Shown one piece after another: positions 5,371-6,444 of a DNA stretch of 6,444 bases. The translations under genes were made by a program, and so were the position numbers. How positions within the stretch are numbered: the first letter of the stretch is position 1; each line of letters opens with the position of its first letter. Under the pieces are notes generated by a model. The model saw nothing but the letters and a program-made list of their open reading frames with translations. It was not told where the DNA came from and searched no databases. Origin of the DNA: CAXBNV01 sp963977185 (GTDB lineage: Bacteria; Pseudomonadota; Gammaproteobacteria; JAGOUU01); the NCBI GenBank assembly GCA_963977185.1, contig CAXBNV010000053.1, positions 1 through 6,444 on the forward strand, in the 5' to 3' direction.

Positions 5371-5625
5371 ATGGCAAAAGAAATAATATTAGAACTGGAA
5401 GAAATATATGGCTTTAATTCCCCTGGTGAGTTTAAAAGATTTCAAAATTTTATTTCGAAACAGGTTGCCAATGGCCTATTAGAAGAAGTTACAGTTGATC
5501 CTGAATATAATGATGGTTATATAAGAGGTGGGAAGTGGTTTAGAGATAAAGATACAAATCAAGTATGGAGATTGAGTGAGCCTGATTACCCATTTACCGG
5601 GCTTTTTGAAAAAGTAATATTATAA
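5371..5625 (+). CDS. Small paralogue of the preceding gene's C-terminal domain; possible immunity protein
   Basis: This 84-residue protein is essentially one domain: a helix GEFKRFQNFISKQVANGLLE (18-37), a strand with DPEYNDGYI, then RGGKWFRDKDTNQVWRLSEP (52-71) and PFTGLFEKV at the end. The GG-[RK]-W-F-R...TN..-W-R-L-x-EP...F-x-G pattern aligns over its length with residues 119-193 of the upstream protein, so the two arose by duplication. Of the two, this is the minimal form without the N-terminal extension. It is cytoplasmic, acidic, and has no catalytic motif I can identify. It lies 58 bp downstream of its paralogue on the same strand; the gap is AT-rich, without a clear Shine-Dalgarno or terminator. 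Tandem duplicated small acidic genes are common as immunity genes in polymorphic toxin loci; that role is an inference. Confidence 0.7.
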   Translation: MAKEIILELEEIYGFNSPGEFKRFQNFISKQVANGLLEEVTVDPEYNDGYIRGGKWFRDKDTNQVWRLSEPDYPFTGLFEKVIL

Positions 5626-5675
5626 AAAATTAATATTCAATTCAATCTGAAAATATTGAGTTAGTAATTACATTT

Positions 5676-5682
5676 GGGAGAG
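5676..5682 (+). promoter_or_regulatory. Shine-Dalgarno GGGAGAG
   Basis: GGGAGAG ends six bases before the ATG at 5689 and fixes the start of the frameshifted GSTGTEI gene. It is one of the few clear ribosome-binding sites in the window. Confidence 0.6.
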
Positions 5683-5688
5683 AATTTT

Positions 5689-5924
5689 ATGTCTTTTGAC
5701 TTTTATAAAGAAGTTCATGAAATTGAAGTAGAGCTTACTAGAAATGGGTATTCAGACTTAGAGGGCAGTTGATTAAGGATTCTGTAAGGCAGGGCTCTAC
5801 AGGAACAGAGATCTTTATGGCTTTAAGGTATAACTTAAAAAATATTAAAAAGCATAATTTAAATGAAAAATTACTTAATAGAATTGATGTATTAATTAAG
5901 TATATAGATAAAAGTTTAAATTAA
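5689..5924 (+). pseudogene. GSTGTEI-motif small helical protein, broken by one-base frameshift
   Basis: The first frame gives 27 codons, MSFDFYKEVHEIEVELTRNG then YSDLEGS, and stops at TGA 5770-5772. The adjoining frame continues QLIKDSVRQGSTGTEIFMAL then RYNLKNIKKHNLNEKLLNR and IDVLIKYIDKSLN, stopping at TAA 5922-5924. Joined at GAGGGCAG (5761-5768) with one base restored, they form a protein of about 78 residues: helix 1, a (S/G)GSTGTEI(F/L)MALR(Y/W)NL turn-helix, and a C-terminal helix. I associate the GSTGTEI-MALR pattern with small hypothetical genes common in bacteria, but I know no assigned function. Same strand and proximity suggest it belonged with the two genes upstream. A sequencing error at this GG-GC position would have to be excluded before calling it dead. 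Confidence 0.7.
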
Positions 5925-5944
5925 ATTTTATAATAAACTTTTTA

Positions 5945-5979
5945 GATTGTTAATATGCTATATGGACAGATTAACAATC
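5945..5979. repeat. 10-bp inverted repeat with 15-base spacer
   Basis: GATTGTTAAT (5945-5954) and ATTAACAATC (5970-5979) are perfect reverse complements. No T-tract follows on either strand, so a Rho-independent terminator is unlikely. It lies between the GSTGTEI pseudogene and the IS256 end and might be an operator, a remnant of another element's end or a structural repeat. The rest of 5925-6016 shows no coding. Confidence 0.4.
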
Positions 5980-6016
5980 CTATTATGTAATTGAGAATTT
6001 TTGGAAAGTATAATTT

Positions 6017-6042
6017 GAGCCTGTAAATAATTATGTGTAAAC
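6017..6042. repeat. IS256-type terminal repeat
   Basis: GAGCCTGTAAATAATTATGT plus six more bases (GTAAAC), read inward on the plus strand, matches the style of IS256-family ends (GAGnCTGT...TTTACACA when read the other way). It lies 10 bases beyond the transposase stop codon, exactly where the right end is expected. Position 6017 is taken as the outer boundary. Confidence 0.65.
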
Positions 6043-6052
6043 TACTTATTTA

Positions 6053-6305
6053 CTACATAGGGAATCTGCCTTTAAATTCTATAGCAAATCGGTTGCAGGC
6101 AGATCTCCAATCCCTTAATGGGATTGTCTATTTTTTGTATGCATTATATCTATAGCGAAATAAATAATCTTAAAAACAGACTCATTATTAGGGAAAATTT
6201 TCCTATTTTTAATATTCTTTCTAATTACGCTATTAAGTGACTCAATAGTATTAGTAGTATAAATTATTCTACGTATTTCTTGAGGGAAGTCAAAAAATGG
6301 AATGA
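6053..6305 (-). pseudogene. IS256-family transposase, C-terminal fragment
   Basis: Minus-strand reading from about 6306 gives IPFFDFPQEIRRIIYTTNTI, then ESLNSVIRKNIKNRKIFP and NNESVFKIIYFAIDIMHT. This is the characteristic IS256/Mutator-type TTNxIESLN block; the Glu (codon 6241-6243) is the third residue of the DDE triad. After HTK an adenine run lost one base; restoring the frame gives a TAG where Trp is expected, then TIPLRDWRSACNRFAIEFKG and RFPM, ending at TAG (6055-6053). That matches the family's KKWTMPIRDWxxALNxFxIxF terminus. The fragment covers about the last 85 of some 400 residues and carries a frameshift and a nonsense change besides the 5' truncation. It is dead. Confidence 0.85.
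6108..6137 (+). terminator. Terminator-like hairpin with T-tract, inside the IS256 remnant
   Basis: CAATCCC (6108-6114) and GGGATTG (6120-6126) form a perfect 7-bp stem with a TTAAT loop, followed by TCTATTTTTTG (6127-6137). On the plus strand this is a plausible Rho-independent terminator for transcripts coming from the small-gene cluster upstream. It overlaps antisense transposase codons (TIPLRDW region), so it may be fortuitous. Confidence 0.35.
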
Positions 6306-6444
6306 AGGCAAGTGATCTTGAAATTTACTTACTAAAATATGAGATAAGAGTCATTCTCCTGCAATACTTCTTGGAATTGGCAGCTTACTTAGGCATTAAT
6401 GCAGAGTTAAATTTATTATCACAATGTGAGCAACAATAATTTTT
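6306..6444 (-). pseudogene. IS66-family transposase (TnpC) internal fragment, runs off the window
   Basis: On the minus strand, starting at the window edge, one frame gives NYCCSHCDNKFNSALMPK, the zinc-binding Cys segment of IS66 TnpC, then TAA. Four bases on, the next frame gives LPIPRSIAGE, a TGA (6353-6351) where Gly is expected, and LLSHILVSKFQDHLP. This is the diagnostic IS66 block 'LPIPRSIAGxGLLAHVLVSKFxDHLPLYR'. The frame break is explained by a tandem TAAG-TAAG (plus strand CTTACTTA, 6384-6391), a 4-base duplication between MPK and LPIPR. After DHLP the sequence changes to the IS256 transposase with no IS66 remainder. The fragment is thus broken by a frameshift, a nonsense codon and a 3' truncation. 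How much lies beyond the window is unknown. Confidence 0.85.

Larger units (their letters stand above)
6017..6305 (-). mobile_element. IS256-family insertion sequence remnant (3' end)
   Basis: This holds the transposase C-terminus and the terminal inverted repeat of an IS256-type element in minus orientation. The 5' three quarters are missing: at about 6305 the sequence switches directly to an IS66-type transposase. Only one end survives, so it cannot move on its own. Confidence 0.8.

Noticed and set aside
1..6444. CRISPR array, tRNA, rRNA or riboswitch
   Set aside because: No regularly spaced direct repeats, no cloverleaf or T-loop GTTCRA signature and no known aptamer motif were seen in the gaps on either strand.

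Overview
The window is about 6.4 kb of AT-rich DNA (roughly 30% GC by eye). It has short intergenic gaps, many decayed genes and remnants of four mobile elements: IS1, IS256, IS66 and a tyrosine recombinase. This looks like an accessory region of a host-associated or intracellular bacterium with a degrading, IS-rich genome. The transposase and small-gene sequences feel like Rickettsiales (Rickettsia-type endosymbionts), but there is no rRNA or core marker, so this is an inference.

Left part (1-1787): the 5' end of a carbon-nitrogen hydrolase gene lies on the minus strand and runs off the window. Diverging from it are a shrunken GNAT acetyltransferase ORF and, one base after its stop, an intact APH-fold phosphotransferase. 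A second GNAT gene follows and is broken by an internal deletion. Both GNAT genes keep their two ends but appear to have lost the acetyl-CoA-binding middle.

Middle (1846-3743): an intact small P-loop ATPase/kinase of the AAA_28 type comes first, then the C-terminal scrap of a phage-type tyrosine recombinase. Next is a 344-residue protein with the layout of a permuted papain-like (NlpC/P60-related) enzyme: an N-terminal GHSS motif and a late NNCAHIVA motif, separated by a long charged insert. It is a candidate effector or toxin.

IS1 copy (3789-4634): both 23-bp terminal inverted repeats are recognisable. The insA frame is broken by one missing base, and insB can only be joined through an A8 run. 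No target-site duplication is visible.

Right part (4635-5924): immediately after the IS1 there is a 25-codon C-terminal stub of a gene, then three small same-strand genes. The first two share a homologous C-terminal domain (GG[RK]WFR...WRL..EP). The third is a frameshifted GSTGTEIFMALRY protein. This layout resembles the immunity end of a polymorphic toxin locus whose toxin gene has been lost.

Right end (6017-6444): a minus-strand IS256-family transposase C-terminus, with its terminal repeat, is fused directly to an IS66-family transposase fragment that continues past the window.
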